DNA of 64,000 bases from an uncultured bacterium (GCA_905214545.1 CAJMMO010000002.1:62001-126000), one strand, 5' to 3'. Positions 15,124 through 23,516 are shown, counted from the stretch's first letter. A program made the numbers and translations. Notes: generated by a model from the letters alone, not told the origin.

Positions 15124-15152
15124 TTGACCAGTTTTTAGGAAAAAGGTTTAAT
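15124..15152 (+). promoter_or_regulatory. Promoter of the CorA-like gene
   Basis: TTGACC (15124-15129) and TTTAAT (15147-15152), exactly 17 bases apart, about 30 bases before the ATG, followed by a GGGAGG ribosome binding site. Confidence 0.75.
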
Positions 15153-15181
15153 TACTTAAGTATAGAAAGGGAGGCAGTCCG

Positions 15182-16099
15182 ATGATTCAAAGAACTTCAC
15201 TGAACGAGCACAGCCACTGGCTCAGCATCACCCAGCCCACCAAGGAAGACATGGCCGAGCTGGTCCATAACTACGGCGTCACGCGCGAGCTGTTGCGCTA
15301 TGCGCTCGACCCCTACGAAAAAGCCAGAGTTGAAATCGAAGCTGAGGCCAAGGTGACCTTGTTTATCTTTGATGTCGTCCTGCCCAGCCACAACGTGTCG
15401 GAAGCCGAGACGGCCCCAATCGGCCTGATGGTCGCACGGAAGAACCTGCTGACTTTTACCACTGAAAAAACCGAATTCGTGAACGACGAATTAAGTGCCC
15501 GCCTGGCTCGGCTCAAGGCCAACGGCAAAAAGACGAGCTGCATGGACTTCGTCATCGGCATCATGTACGACTTCACGACCGCTTACTTTACCCCAATCCG
15601 CCACGCCGACGGCGAACGCCAGCGCCTGCAGCGGAACCTGCAAAAAAACATGGACCGGTCAGCCATCACCAGCCTGATGGAAATCGAAACCGGCCTGGTC
15701 TACATCCTGTCTTCCATCACCGGCAACATCTCCTTGCTGCAGGAATTCAAGCACCGCCTGCGCAATATTCTGACCGATGAGCAAAAGGAAAACCTGGACG
15801 ACGTCATAGTCGAAGCCCAGCAGGGGCTGGAAATGGCGCAGATATCGTCGACGCTGGCCCAGCGCGTGTCTTCGGCCTACAGCAAGGTCTTGGACAGCAA
15901 CTTGAACGAAACGATGCGGTTTTTGACCGTCTACTCGATCATTCTGGCGATCCCGCCAATCGTGTCGGGCTTTTACGGCGAAAACGTGAAGCTGCCCGGC
16001 GCCGACCTGGAGTGGGCCTGGCAGCTGACGATCGTCATCACCTTGATCTTGATCGCCTTGTCGATCTGGGTCATCTTTAATAAACATAATTGGAAATAA
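15182..16099 (+). CDS. CorA-family divalent cation channel with GEN instead of GMN
   Basis: 305 aa with the CorA architecture: an alpha/beta cytosolic domain to about residue 180, a long coiled helix, then two C-terminal TM helices (about 243-262 and 277-298). The end of TM1 normally reads YGMN, the selectivity signature for magnesium. Here it reads YGENVKLPG, with Gly266-Glu267-Asn268. The codon is a clear GAA. The family is certain, the ion specificity is not. Confidence 0.88.
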   Translation: MIQRTSLNEHSHWLSITQPTKEDMAELVHNYGVTRELLRYALDPYEKARVEIEAEAKVTLFIFDVVLPSHNVSEAETAPIGLMVARKNLLTFTTEKTEFVNDELSARLARLKANGKKTSCMDFVIGIMYDFTTAYFTPIRHADGERQRLQRNLQKNMDRSAITSLMEIETGLVYILSSITGNISLLQEFKHRLRNILTDEQKENLDDVIVEAQQGLEMAQISSTLAQRVSSAYSKVLDSNLNETMRFLTVYSIILAIPPIVSGFYGENVKLPGADLEWAWQLTIVITLILIALSIWVIFNKHNWK

Positions 16100-16131
16100 A
16101 AAAAGCCGACTCTTGCGAGTCGGCTTTTTCT
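16098..16131. terminator. Bidirectional terminator between the CorA-like gene and pepT
   Basis: AAAGCCGACTC-TTGC-GAGTCGGCTTT with flanking A and T runs, between two convergent genes whose stops are 32 bases apart. Confidence 0.93.
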
Positions 16132-17405
16132 TATTCTGGCAGCGGGCTGTTGTCCCTGCCCTCCTGGCTTTGGCGCACGTGCTCTTGCGCGATGGCCACC
16201 AGGGTCTCGGCCAGCTTGTCGAGCTGCTGGACCGTGACGTATTCGTAGCGGCCGTGATAGTTGCCGCCGCCGTTAAACAGGTTCGGGGTCGGAATGCCCT
16301 TTTGGCTGATGAAGTTGCCGTCGGTCCCGCCTCTAAAAGGAAGAGGTCTAGGAGTCAGACCGATGTTTTTATAGGCAGCTTCGGCTAAGTTGACCACGTA
16401 CGGGAACTTGCGCACGCTGTTCGCAATATTTTCATATTGGCGCCGCATGGTCAGCGTGAAACGTTTTCCGTACTTTTTATTCAGCTTGGCCACCAAATCT
16501 TTGACGAATTGCTCCTTGGCTGTGAATTTGTCCCAGTCAAAGTCGCGAATAATAAACTCGGCATCGGCGTGGTCAACCTCGCTGGAGGTCTCGATCATCA
16601 TAAAGAAGCCTTGTTTATCTTTGCTTTTTTCCGGAACTTCGTCTTGTGGAAAAGCAGAAAGAAATTCATTCAAAAGGGTCGTGGCGTTAACCATCAGGCC
16701 GTAGGCGTTGCCGGGGTGGACCAGCGTGCCCTTGATGTGGACGTGAGCTTCGGTAGCGTTAAAGGTCTCGTACTGCAGCTCGCCGACCTGGCCGTTGTCC
16801 AGGGTGTAGGCGAACTCAGCGCCTGGAAAGTCGGCAGGGTCAAAGCGGGTGCCGCCCAGGCCGATTTCTTCGTCAGGGCCAAAGCCGACGAAGATGTCGC
16901 CGTGCTTGACGTCCGGGTGTTCGACCAGGTACTTGATGGCCCCGATCAGACCGGTAATGCCGGCCTTGTCGTCGACGCCCAGCAAGGTGGTGCCGTCGGT
17001 GGTAATCAGGGTCTGGCCCTTCAGCTCTTTCAAGGGTGGGAACTCTTCCGGGTCCAGGTCGATGCCTGGGCTCAGGGTCAATTTATTGCCCTGGTAATTT
17101 TTGTGGACTTGCGGCTGGACGTTTTCGGCGGAAAACTCCGCGGTGTCGACGTGGGCCACGATGCCAAACGGCGTCACCTTGGGGTCGCCGCAGTTGCTGG
17201 CCAGCTTGCCGATCGCAAAGCCGGACTTTTCGTTGTAGTAGGCCGGCAGGCCGAAGCTTTTCAGCAGGTCGACCAGCTCCAAGGCCATTTTCTTTTGGTT
17301 GGGCGTTGACGGCACCTGGTCGTGGTGAGCGTAGTCAGAGCGCGTGTTTTCCTTGGCGAGCTTGACGAACAGGTCCTCCAAGTAAGATTCATCTGTAAAG
17401 GACAT
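16131..17405 (-). CDS. pepT: Peptidase T (tripeptide aminopeptidase, M20B)
   Basis: 424 aa. A dinuclear zinc enzyme that removes N-terminal residues from tripeptides. The metal and catalytic motifs are FGIVAHVDTAEF (first ligand and catalytic Asp), LLGVDDKAG (bridging Asp), GPDEEIGLGG (catalytic Glu and ligand), TLDNGQVGELQYETFNA, and the C-terminal RGGTDGNFISQKGIPTPNL with NGGGNYHGRYE. It lies 14 bases downstream of the peptide-binding protein gene, so peptide capture and hydrolysis look co-transcribed. Confidence 0.95.
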   Translation of the reverse strand: MSFTDESYLEDLFVKLAKENTRSDYAHHDQVPSTPNQKKMALELVDLLKSFGLPAYYNEKSGFAIGKLASNCGDPKVTPFGIVAHVDTAEFSAENVQPQVHKNYQGNKLTLSPGIDLDPEEFPPLKELKGQTLITTDGTTLLGVDDKAGITGLIGAIKYLVEHPDVKHGDIFVGFGPDEEIGLGGTRFDPADFPGAEFAYTLDNGQVGELQYETFNATEAHVHIKGTLVHPGNAYGLMVNATTLLNEFLSAFPQDEVPEKSKDKQGFFMMIETSSEVDHADAEFIIRDFDWDKFTAKEQFVKDLVAKLNKKYGKRFTLTMRRQYENIANSVRKFPYVVNLAEAAYKNIGLTPRPLPFRGGTDGNFISQKGIPTPNLFNGGGNYHGRYEYVTVQQLDKLAETLVAIAQEHVRQSQEGRDNSPLPE

Positions 17406-17419
17406 GGAATTCCCCTTTT

Positions 17420-19051
17420 CTACTTGTTAGCAATGTAAGCAGACTTGAAGTCGTAAGGAACGCCGTTCGGGTTGAAGATGACGCCCTTGACGTTAGTTCT
17501 GACCAGTTGCGGGTTAGCGGTCTGGATCAAAGGAATAGTGGCTTGGTCTTCCATCAAGACCTTTTCAGCCTTGACTAAGCGGTCCCAACGCTTGACCGGC
17601 TGGTTGCCGTACTTGTTTTCGGCTTCGTCGATCAGCTTGTCGTATTCGGCGTTCTTCCAGCCGCAGTCGTTGTAGGAAGAGTCGCTTTCAAACACGTCCA
17701 AGAAGTTGATTGGGTCGGCCAAAATTGACTTCCAGTTGTCGACGGCTAATTGGTAGTCCTTTTTACCTTCACGAGCGATCAGCTGGGTGTAAGGAATAGT
17801 CTGGACTGAGATCTTGACGTTTGGCATTGCGGACAGCTTGCTTTGCAGGAATTCTGCGATCTGCTTGCCGTTGTCGTCGTCAGATGACAGCAGGGTCAAG
17901 TCTAAGCTCTTGACGCCGGCTTCCTTCATCCCTTCCTTGAGGAGCTTCTTAGCCTTCGGCAGGTCGTATTCGACGCCGGACTTCACGTAAGCTTCCTTGT
18001 AGAATTCTTCGCCGGTCTTCGGGTTCTTGCCCATGCCTGATGGCACGAAGCCTTGGGCGGCTACTGAGCCATTGCGCAAGACGTTCTTGGCCAAGGTTTC
18101 CTTGTTGATCGCCAGTGAAAAGGCTTGGCGGATCTTCTTGTTCTTAAAGGCTGGCACAGTCGTCTGGTTCAGCTCTAACCGTTGCAGTGCGGCGGCGTGG
18201 CGGGCGTGGAAGCCGGCCTTGCCCTTGTTAGCGGCAACTTGTTCACCGGTCAGAGGCGTTTCGTCGGTCTTGTTAGCGGTGTAAAGGTTGTAGCTAGTAG
18301 TAGAAGTTTCTGAAACTTGCTCGTCAACTTTTTGCAGCTTGACGTGCTTTGCGTCCCAGTAGTTCTTGTTCTTGACCAAGGTAAAGGTCTTGTTGTTGCC
18401 GGTCCACTTGGTCATCTTGAAGGGGCCGCTTGCTAAAGTGTATTGCGAAGCGGTGCCGAACTTCTTGCCAGCCTTTTCCACAAACTTTTGGTTTTGCGGG
18501 AAGTACAGCGGGAAGGCCAAGAAGCGCTTAAAGTAGCTGACTGGCCGTTCCAAGACGACGTGCAGGTGGTACTTGGATGGCGCAGACACGCCTAAAGTGC
18601 TTGGCGCCTTCTTAGAAGCATTGATCGCTTCGGCATTTTTCAGGTAGTTTAAGTAAAAGGCCATCGTGGACTTAGTTGAAGGGGTGACGGTCCGGCGCCA
18701 GGAGTAGACGAAGTCCTTGGCGGTCAGCGGGTCGCCGTTAGCCCACTTTAAGCCCTTGCGCAGAGTAAAGTCATAGACCCGGCCGCCGTCTGATACCTTA
18801 ACGCTTTTGGCTAAAGCCAGCTTCGGCTTGTTGTTTTTATCCAGTCGATACAAACCTTCTTGGGTGTTGACTTCGGCCTGGAAACTAGTTGAGTCAGTAG
18901 TCAAACTCGGGTCCTGGGTCGAGATCTGGGCCGTCTCGGTCCAGCTGAGTTCTTGTTTGTTACTTGCAGAATTGTTGTTTGAGCACGCCGCCAGCAAGAA
19001 GCTCACACTTGCCAAGCAGGTGCCTAAAGCTGTTAATTTAAGCTTATTCAT
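17420..19051 (-). CDS. oppA: Oligopeptide ABC transporter substrate-binding lipoprotein
   Basis: 543 aa SBP_bac_5 protein. A lipoprotein signal peptide is clear (LASVSFLLAAC, lipobox Cys at about residue 22), followed by a Ser/Asn linker and the OppA core with the family motif KWANGDPLTAKDFVYSWRR. It is anchored to the outer face of the membrane and delivers peptides to an Opp/Dpp permease; no permease genes are nearby. pepT follows immediately. The symbol is by family; which paralogue it is cannot be told. Confidence 0.88.
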   Translation of the reverse strand: MNKLKLTALGTCLASVSFLLAACSNNNSASNKQELSWTETAQISTQDPSLTTDSTSFQAEVNTQEGLYRLDKNNKPKLALAKSVKVSDGGRVYDFTLRKGLKWANGDPLTAKDFVYSWRRTVTPSTKSTMAFYLNYLKNAEAINASKKAPSTLGVSAPSKYHLHVVLERPVSYFKRFLAFPLYFPQNQKFVEKAGKKFGTASQYTLASGPFKMTKWTGNNKTFTLVKNKNYWDAKHVKLQKVDEQVSETSTTSYNLYTANKTDETPLTGEQVAANKGKAGFHARHAAALQRLELNQTTVPAFKNKKIRQAFSLAINKETLAKNVLRNGSVAAQGFVPSGMGKNPKTGEEFYKEAYVKSGVEYDLPKAKKLLKEGMKEAGVKSLDLTLLSSDDDNGKQIAEFLQSKLSAMPNVKISVQTIPYTQLIAREGKKDYQLAVDNWKSILADPINFLDVFESDSSYNDCGWKNAEYDKLIDEAENKYGNQPVKRWDRLVKAEKVLMEDQATIPLIQTANPQLVRTNVKGVIFNPNGVPYDFKSAYIANK

Positions 19052-19110
19052 TCAAACCCCTCCTCAAAGATTAAAACCGTTATCAATCTTTTCATAATGT
19101 TTTAATAAAG

Positions 19111-19138
19111 ACAATACTATTTTAATTTTCACTGTCAA
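19111..19138 (-). promoter_or_regulatory. Promoter of oppA-pepT
   Basis: TTGACA (19133-19138, minus strand) and TATTGT (19111-19116) with a 16-base spacer, about 60 bases upstream of the oppA start. A GAGGAGGGG ribosome binding site follows. Confidence 0.7.
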
Positions 19139-19218
19139 GCATCAGAATAAATTTAGTAAAAAAAGCTGTTATGGTCTAAAATGGAATGATTAGTTTGAAT
19201 CAGAAAGGATGGATCATT

Positions 19219-19797
19219 ATGACATCAGTTGCAGTAGTTTTCGCAGATGGCTGTGAAGAAGTAGAGGGCTTGAGCGTCGTCGACGTTTTGCGCCGGCTGG
19301 ACATCAAGTGCGACATGGTCGGTTTGGGCAAGACCAAGATCATGGGCGACCACAAGATTGAGCTCAACTGTGACAAGGTAGTTGATGACTCCCTGCTGGA
19401 CTACGACTTGGTAGCTTTCCCTGGCGGCATGACCGGGTCCGCTAACCTGCGCGACAGTGAGGAATTAAAGAAGCTGATGGTTAAGCGCCACGAAATGGGC
19501 CGCTGGGACGCCGCCATGTGTGCTGCCCCGCGCGCGCTGGCTCGCTACGGCTTGTTGGCCGACACCGACTACACTTGCTACCCGGGCATTGACGAACAGA
19601 CCAAAAAGGATGCGCCGACCGGCCGCTTCCACGAAAACATCGTGGTCAGCGACAACGCGCAAAAGATTTTGACCAGCCGCGGCCCGGCCACTGCTTGGGC
19701 TTTTGCCTACGCCATCGCCGAGACCGTCGGGGCCGACACCAGTGCTTTGCAAAAAGGGATGCTCTACGACTTTTTAAAGGAGCATATTAATGACTAA
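19219..19797 (+). CDS. DJ-1/PfpI family protein (YajL-like)
   Basis: 192 aa. It has VVFADGCEEVEGLSVVDVLRR at the start (the conserved Glu of the active site) and the nucleophile elbow AAMCAAPRAL with Cys101. Typical of the DJ-1/ThiJ group, which includes glyoxalase/deglycase-type and redox stress proteins. The start chosen is the ATG at 19219 with an AGAAAGGA site; an upstream in-frame start lacks one. Its last codons overlap the MFS gene by 8 bases. Confidence 0.88.
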   Translation: MTSVAVVFADGCEEVEGLSVVDVLRRLDIKCDMVGLGKTKIMGDHKIELNCDKVVDDSLLDYDLVAFPGGMTGSANLRDSEELKKLMVKRHEMGRWDAAMCAAPRALARYGLLADTDYTCYPGIDEQTKKDAPTGRFHENIVVSDNAQKILTSRGPATAWAFAYAIAETVGADTSALQKGMLYDFLKEHIND

Positions 19798-20953
19798 GTA
19801 CCGCTTGCGCGCAATCCTGTTTGTCTTCACGGCTTTCATGCTGGGCTGCAACGAGTACATGATCGTCGGGGTCTTGCCCGACATTGCCAAGGAGTACCAC
19901 GTCAGTTTGACGACGCTGGGCTACCTGGTCACGATCTTCGCGCTGGTCTACGCGGTGACGACGCCGTTAGTGACGACGCTGGCTAACTGCTGGCCGCGCC
20001 ACAAGGTCCTGCTTTTCTTAATGGCGATCTTTCTGGTGGCCAACACCTGGTCGGCACTGGCAACGAGCTACGTCTCTTTGCTGTTGTCGCGGATCGTGAC
20101 GGCGTCGGTTGCCGGTGCGATCATTTCGCTGGTCTTGGTCTTGGCCAACTTCATCGCCCCGCTGTCGAAGAGAGCGTCTTTGCTGTCGTGGGTGTTTGCC
20201 GGCTTCAGCCTGGCTTCGGTCATCGGCCTGCCGATCGGCACCATGATCAGCACGACTTTTTCTTGGCACGACAGCTTTTGGGCCGTCAGCGTGATCGGCA
20301 TCATCGTGTTTGGCCTGCTGGTCTGGCTGGTGCCCCGCAATTCGCCGCAGACGCGCGGGAAGTTCAATACCCAGTTTGCCCTTTTTAAAAACAAGGTGAT
20401 CTACTCGGGGGTATTCTTCATCGTGTGTGCGATGGCGGCGGATTACACTTTTTACACCTACATCCGGCCGATTATCACGAAGACGATGGGGCTGCCGAAC
20501 GGCCTGCTGAACTTCATCTTGTTCGTGCTGGGCGTCTGCTTTATCTGCGGCAATAAGATCGGCGGTGCGATCGCTGACCACGGCGGCATGAAGACCATTA
20601 CCTGGATCTTTGCCGGCTTGACCCTGCTGCTGCTCAGCTTGGGCAGCTTGTGGCAGATCCCGTGGCTGGCCTGCATCGTGATGGGCATCATCTGTGTCTG
20701 CCTGGCCACTTACGGTGCCACGATCCAGGTCATGTTCTTGGACGTTGCGGAAAAACACTACCCGCAATCCATCGACCTGGCTTCGTCTTTGAACTCGATT
20801 TTCTCAAACGTCGGCATCTCACTGGGTTCGCTGACGGCGGCGGAAGTTGCCGGCTTTGCGGGTATCAGCAAGGTGGGCTACTTTGCGGCCATCTACGGCC
20901 TGCTGGCAGTGCTTTTGACGTTGGTCTTGCGCAGAGCAGCTGCGAAAGATTAA
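19790..20953 (+). CDS. MFS transporter, AraJ/YdhP-type drug or sugar efflux family
   Basis: 387 aa, 12 predicted TM helices. The N-terminal motif FMLGCNEYMIVGVLPDIA and GLPIGTMISTTFSWHDSFW (between TM5 and TM6) are hallmarks of the DHA1-type AraJ/PbuE subgroup. Substrate unknown: drugs, purine ribosides or sugars are exported by relatives. Overlaps the DJ-1 gene, so the two are one transcript, suggesting a small detoxification unit. Confidence 0.87.
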   Translation: MTKYRLRAILFVFTAFMLGCNEYMIVGVLPDIAKEYHVSLTTLGYLVTIFALVYAVTTPLVTTLANCWPRHKVLLFLMAIFLVANTWSALATSYVSLLLSRIVTASVAGAIISLVLVLANFIAPLSKRASLLSWVFAGFSLASVIGLPIGTMISTTFSWHDSFWAVSVIGIIVFGLLVWLVPRNSPQTRGKFNTQFALFKNKVIYSGVFFIVCAMAADYTFYTYIRPIITKTMGLPNGLLNFILFVLGVCFICGNKIGGAIADHGGMKTITWIFAGLTLLLLSLGSLWQIPWLACIVMGIICVCLATYGATIQVMFLDVAEKHYPQSIDLASSLNSIFSNVGISLGSLTAAEVAGFAGISKVGYFAAIYGLLAVLLTLVLRRAAAKD

Positions 20954-20976
20954 AAAGTTAGAAAAATAAGCAAAAT

Positions 20977-21008
20977 AAAAAAGCCTTCCGAAACGGAAGG
21001 CTTTTTTT
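20977..21008. terminator. Bidirectional terminator between the MFS gene and fetB
   Basis: AAAAAAGCCTTCCG-AAA-CGGAAGGCTTTTTT between convergent genes; perfect stem with T runs on both strands. Confidence 0.93.
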
Positions 21009-21771
21009 AACGCTTTAATTGCAGGCGGTCGTTGAAGTAGTTGCGGTAGGCCAAGTAGGTTGCGATGACTGAGCCCAGGCCGGAAGCCGCCAGCAGCATG
21101 AACGACACCATGATCTGGTACTTGATGGCCAAGACCGGACTGACGCCGGCGAAGATCAGGCCGGACATCATGCCGGGCAAGTTGACGAGGCCGACGGTTT
21201 TGACGGAGTCGATGGTCGGCTGCATCCCCGTCTTGATGCTGCGCTGGATTAAGAGCCGGCTGGCGTCAAAGGCTGAGGCGCCTAAGGAGAGGCGTTCTAA
21301 GACGGCCTGGCGCTGGTCGCCGAAGCTGTCGTAAAGGGCCTTGTAGCACAGGCCTAAGGCGACCATCTCGTTGCCGGCGATCATGCCGGTGATGGGGATG
21401 ACTTGGGTGGGCGTGGGCTTGATGGCGCCAGAGGCCATGAGGACGCCTAAGACAAGATAGGTGCCGACTGCTTCTGCGACAAAGGAATTCCACCAATGCC
21501 GGCGCGGGTTGGGGTCGCGCTGGTTGGCATTCCAGGACGCGTTGAAGACGATAACCAGGGTCAAGGCGGCGTTCAACCAGAGGTAGTTGGCCTTGAAGAT
21601 GTATTGCAGGGCGTAGCCGACGATGACTAACTGGATGATGGCCCGACCGATTGCGATGAAGATGTCTTTAGTGAGTTTTAAGTGCTGCTGCCAGCTGATG
21701 ACGACTGAGATCATGACCAGCAAAAAGGCGAGCAGCAGCGATTGGTTGCTGACGTAGACTGAATTATGCAT
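21007..21771 (-). CDS. fetB: UPF0014/FetB-type ABC transporter permease
   Basis: 254 aa, about seven TM helices. The family signature is present: ISVVISWQQHLKL near the start, ITGMIAGNEMVALGLCYK in the middle and VGLVNLPGMMSGLIFAGVSP in the second half. In E. coli FetAB exports iron and protects against oxidative stress; whether that holds in lactobacilli, which need little iron, is open. Overlaps fetA by 8 bases. Confidence 0.85.
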   Translation of the reverse strand: MHNSVYVSNQSLLLAFLLVMISVVISWQQHLKLTKDIFIAIGRAIIQLVIVGYALQYIFKANYLWLNAALTLVIVFNASWNANQRDPNPRRHWWNSFVAEAVGTYLVLGVLMASGAIKPTPTQVIPITGMIAGNEMVALGLCYKALYDSFGDQRQAVLERLSLGASAFDASRLLIQRSIKTGMQPTIDSVKTVGLVNLPGMMSGLIFAGVSPVLAIKYQIMVSFMLLAASGLGSVIATYLAYRNYFNDRLQLKR

Positions 21772-22387
21772 CTGCTTGTCCTCCTAAGGTAAATAGGTGG
21801 CTGGCAGCACTGAGTTCTTGCTGGTTGTGGGTGACGGACACGATGGTGGTGCCGGCCGCGTGCACTTTTTTGATGGCCGCGAGGACGGCCTTTTCATTGG
21901 CGACGTCTAGGCCCGTGGTGATCTCGTCTAAGAGCAGGACTTTAGGCGCAAACAATAAGTTGCGGGCTAAGGCGACGCGTTGGCGTTCACCGCCGGATAG
22001 TGCGGTGATCTTTTTGGTTAAGAAGTCAGCGTCGAGGTTGAAGTCTGCTAACGCTGCTTCTGCCTTGTCCTGATCAAAGCTCTGCTTGCGGATCTCAAAG
22101 GGAAAGGCCAGGTTGTCTTGGACGGTGGCGCCGAACAAGACGGGCTGCTGGAAGCAGTAGGACACCTGCCGGCGGTAGAGGTTGGCAGGCAGCTGCGCGA
22201 TGTCTTGGCCTTCGAAGAGGATTTGGCCGCGGTCGGGCGAACGCAAGGCGGCGAGCAGCTGCAACAGGGTGCTTTTGCCGCTGCCGGACGGGCCGGAGAT
22301 GGTGAGCCAGTCCCCTTTTGCAATGGTTAAGGAAAAGTCCTGCAGGATGGATTTGTAGGACACGTTGATTAGTTCGAGTTCTTTCAT
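21764..22387 (-). CDS. fetA: ABC transporter ATP-binding protein, FetA-type
   Basis: 207 aa. Walker A GPSGSGKST, Q-loop FQQPVLFGATVQDN, signature LSGGERQRVALARNL and Walker B VLLLDEITTGLD are all intact. The start chosen is the ATG at 22385-22387, giving MKELELINVSYKS; an earlier start would run into the preceding terminator. It energises the FetB permease encoded next. Confidence 0.86.
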   Translation of the reverse strand: MKELELINVSYKSILQDFSLTIAKGDWLTISGPSGSGKSTLLQLLAALRSPDRGQILFEGQDIAQLPANLYRRQVSYCFQQPVLFGATVQDNLAFPFEIRKQSFDQDKAEAALADFNLDADFLTKKITALSGGERQRVALARNLLFAPKVLLLDEITTGLDVANEKAVLAAIKKVHAAGTTIVSVTHNQQELSAASHLFTLGGQADA

Positions 22388-22411
22388 AGTTTTTTCACCA
22401 AGGCAATGATA

Positions 22412-22443
22412 GCAAAAAAACATCCCCGGTGAGTGGGGATGCG
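22412..22443 (-). terminator. Terminator after the GNAT gene
   Basis: On the minus strand CATCCCC-ACTCACC-GGGGATG is followed by seven T, just after the GNAT stop and about 30 bases before the fetA start. fetA therefore needs its own initiation or readthrough. Confidence 0.88.
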
Positions 22444-22447
22444 GTGT

Positions 22448-22927
22448 TTATTTCAAATCCAGCACCAGCACAATCTCTGGGCCATCCATTTCGCCGTTAG
22501 GAGCAAAGCCGGCGTCTTCATACAGCTTGGCCCCGCGTTTATTTCCCGGGACATAAGACAGGTAAATTTTGTTGCCCTGGCCTAACGGCATCGTCTTCAC
22601 GTAGTCGATCACTTTCGCCAAGGCCTTTTTGCCTAAGCCCTGGCCCTGGTAATTTTGATCGATCATAAAGCGCCACAGGCAGTAATTGTGGCGGGCGACG
22701 GCCGGTGCGCCCTCCCAGTAAGCGACGTCGAAGTTGATCATAACAAAGCCGACCAAAGCGTCTTTTTCGTAGATGGCGAAGGCTTGCACTTTGCCGCCCT
22801 CGTTCTGGGTCGCATAAGCTTCGAGCAAGCTGACCGTGTTGTTGGCCACAAACTGGCGCTGGTCTTCTTTGACTTGCAGCTTGACGACGTCCCAAATGTT
22901 TTCGTTGGTAATCTTTCTGAATTCCAT
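22448..22927 (-). CDS. GNAT-family N-acetyltransferase
   Basis: 159 aa. The acetyl-CoA pyrophosphate loop is visible as YQGQGLGKKAL (about 98-108), preceded by LWRFMIDQ and followed by SYVPGNKRGAKLYEDAGF, the usual GNAT C-terminal strand-helix. It resembles the spermidine/diamine acetyltransferase-like group of Firmicutes (EFRKITNENIWDVVKL start), but the acceptor is not certain. Confidence 0.85.
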   Translation of the reverse strand: MEFRKITNENIWDVVKLQVKEDQRQFVANNTVSLLEAYATQNEGGKVQAFAIYEKDALVGFVMINFDVAYWEGAPAVARHNYCLWRFMIDQNYQGQGLGKKALAKVIDYVKTMPLGQGNKIYLSYVPGNKRGAKLYEDAGFAPNGEMDGPEIVLVLDLK

Positions 22928-23051
22928 AGCGCACCTGCCTTTTTAAAAAAGTTTTAATTATAATTCTGAGTTTAACCCGCTTGGCAGTTTAAGACAAATG
23001 AATCAATAACTTGTACAATCTACATATAAACAGACGGAGGTTTATCTCAAC

Positions 23052-23231
23052 ATGACTACAGTTGACTTCAACTCTTTCAAAGACAATCAGGATGACTATG
23101 ACTCATTAAAGGAAACACTCGCTATCCAAACCAACTCATACTTAATGGACAAGATTAATGCTGGCCGCAAAGAGGTCGCCAATAATCAACTGTCGCAACA
23201 CAAATTGATTGATCCTGATCATAATGCATAA
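23052..23231 (+). CDS. Internally deleted YefM/Phd-type antitoxin, no toxin gene
   Basis: 59 aa, read directly from the sequence; GGAGG lies 11 bases before the ATG. Residues 15-54 (starting DYDSLKETLAIQTN, ending SQHKLID) match the C-terminal toxin-binding half of YefM/Phd antitoxins. Residues 1-12 (MTTVDFNSFKDN) look like the first strand and helix start of the same family. About 30 central residues that complete the DNA-binding domain (full YefM is 83-90 aa) are missing, with the frame kept. No YoeB/Doc-type toxin follows. The stop codon overlaps the terminator of a convergent small RNA. Confidence 0.68.
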   Translation: MTTVDFNSFKDNQDDYDSLKETLAIQTNSYLMDKINAGRKEVANNQLSQHKLIDPDHNA

Positions 23232-23255
23232 AAAAAGCTAATCACAAGGATTAGC
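23229..23255 (-). terminator. Terminator of small RNA 1
   Basis: GCTAATC pairs with GATTAGC around a 5-base loop, with seven T following on the minus strand. The T run overlaps the plus-strand stop codon of the antitoxin remnant. Confidence 0.8.
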
Positions 23256-23321
23256 TCACACAAACAGTCATTCTAAGTTAAGATCGGGGCTAGTGACTCG
23301 CACTCACTAGCTCCTTTTCAT
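23229..23321 (-). ncRNA. Candidate small RNA 1 convergent with the antitoxin remnant
   Basis: A compact minus-strand unit of about 92 bases. Its promoter is TTGCTC and TATAAT, 17 bases apart. A long hairpin follows (GGAGCTAGTGA with TCACTAGCCCC, one mismatch), and the unit ends in a terminator (GCTAATC with GATTAGC, then seven T). It contains no ORF beyond about 11 codons. The stretch at 23253-23271 is nearly repeated in unit 2 at 23445-23462. Confidence 0.5.
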
Positions 23322-23326
23322 TTGTC

Positions 23327-23355
23327 ATTATATCGTATCTCAACTTCTTGAGCAA
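23327..23355 (-). promoter_or_regulatory. Promoter of small RNA 1
   Basis: TTGCTC (23350-23355) and a perfect TATAAT (23327-23332), 17-base spacing, minus strand. Confidence 0.6.
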
Positions 23356-23370
23356 TTTGCCGCCCAACAC

Positions 23371-23407
23371 AAAAAAAGAGCCCTTCCGCACGGAGGGCTC
23401 TTTTTTG
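23371..23407. terminator. Strong bidirectional terminator, end of small RNA 2
   Basis: GAGCCC and GGGCTC with an inner TCCG/CGGA stem, flanked by seven A on one side and six T on the other. Confidence 0.9.
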
Positions 23408-23510
23408 GCTTCTCACCCCAATGGGCAGGGTGAAAATCAAAACTAGCTAACACAACAGTCATAATACTTACGGTTGGAGTTAGTGAATGACAATATCGCT
23501 ATCTCTTTCC
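23371..23510 (-). ncRNA. Candidate small RNA 2, related to small RNA 1
   Basis: A minus-strand unit of about 140 bases, from a TATAAT promoter to the terminator at 23371-23407. Its 5' half resembles unit 1: a hairpin region ending TCACTAACTCC against TCACTAGCCCC, and a shared core reading ATGACTG, TTGTGT, AGCTA in that order. There is no ORF of usual size; a 16-codon frame from a TTG exists but is not convincing. Confidence 0.45.
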
Positions 23511-23516
23511 ATGTAT

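Noticed and set aside
16437..17309. 290-aa plus-strand frame opposite pepT
   Set aside because: Antisense shadow of a fully conserved peptidase gene; composition is a mirror of the sense codons.
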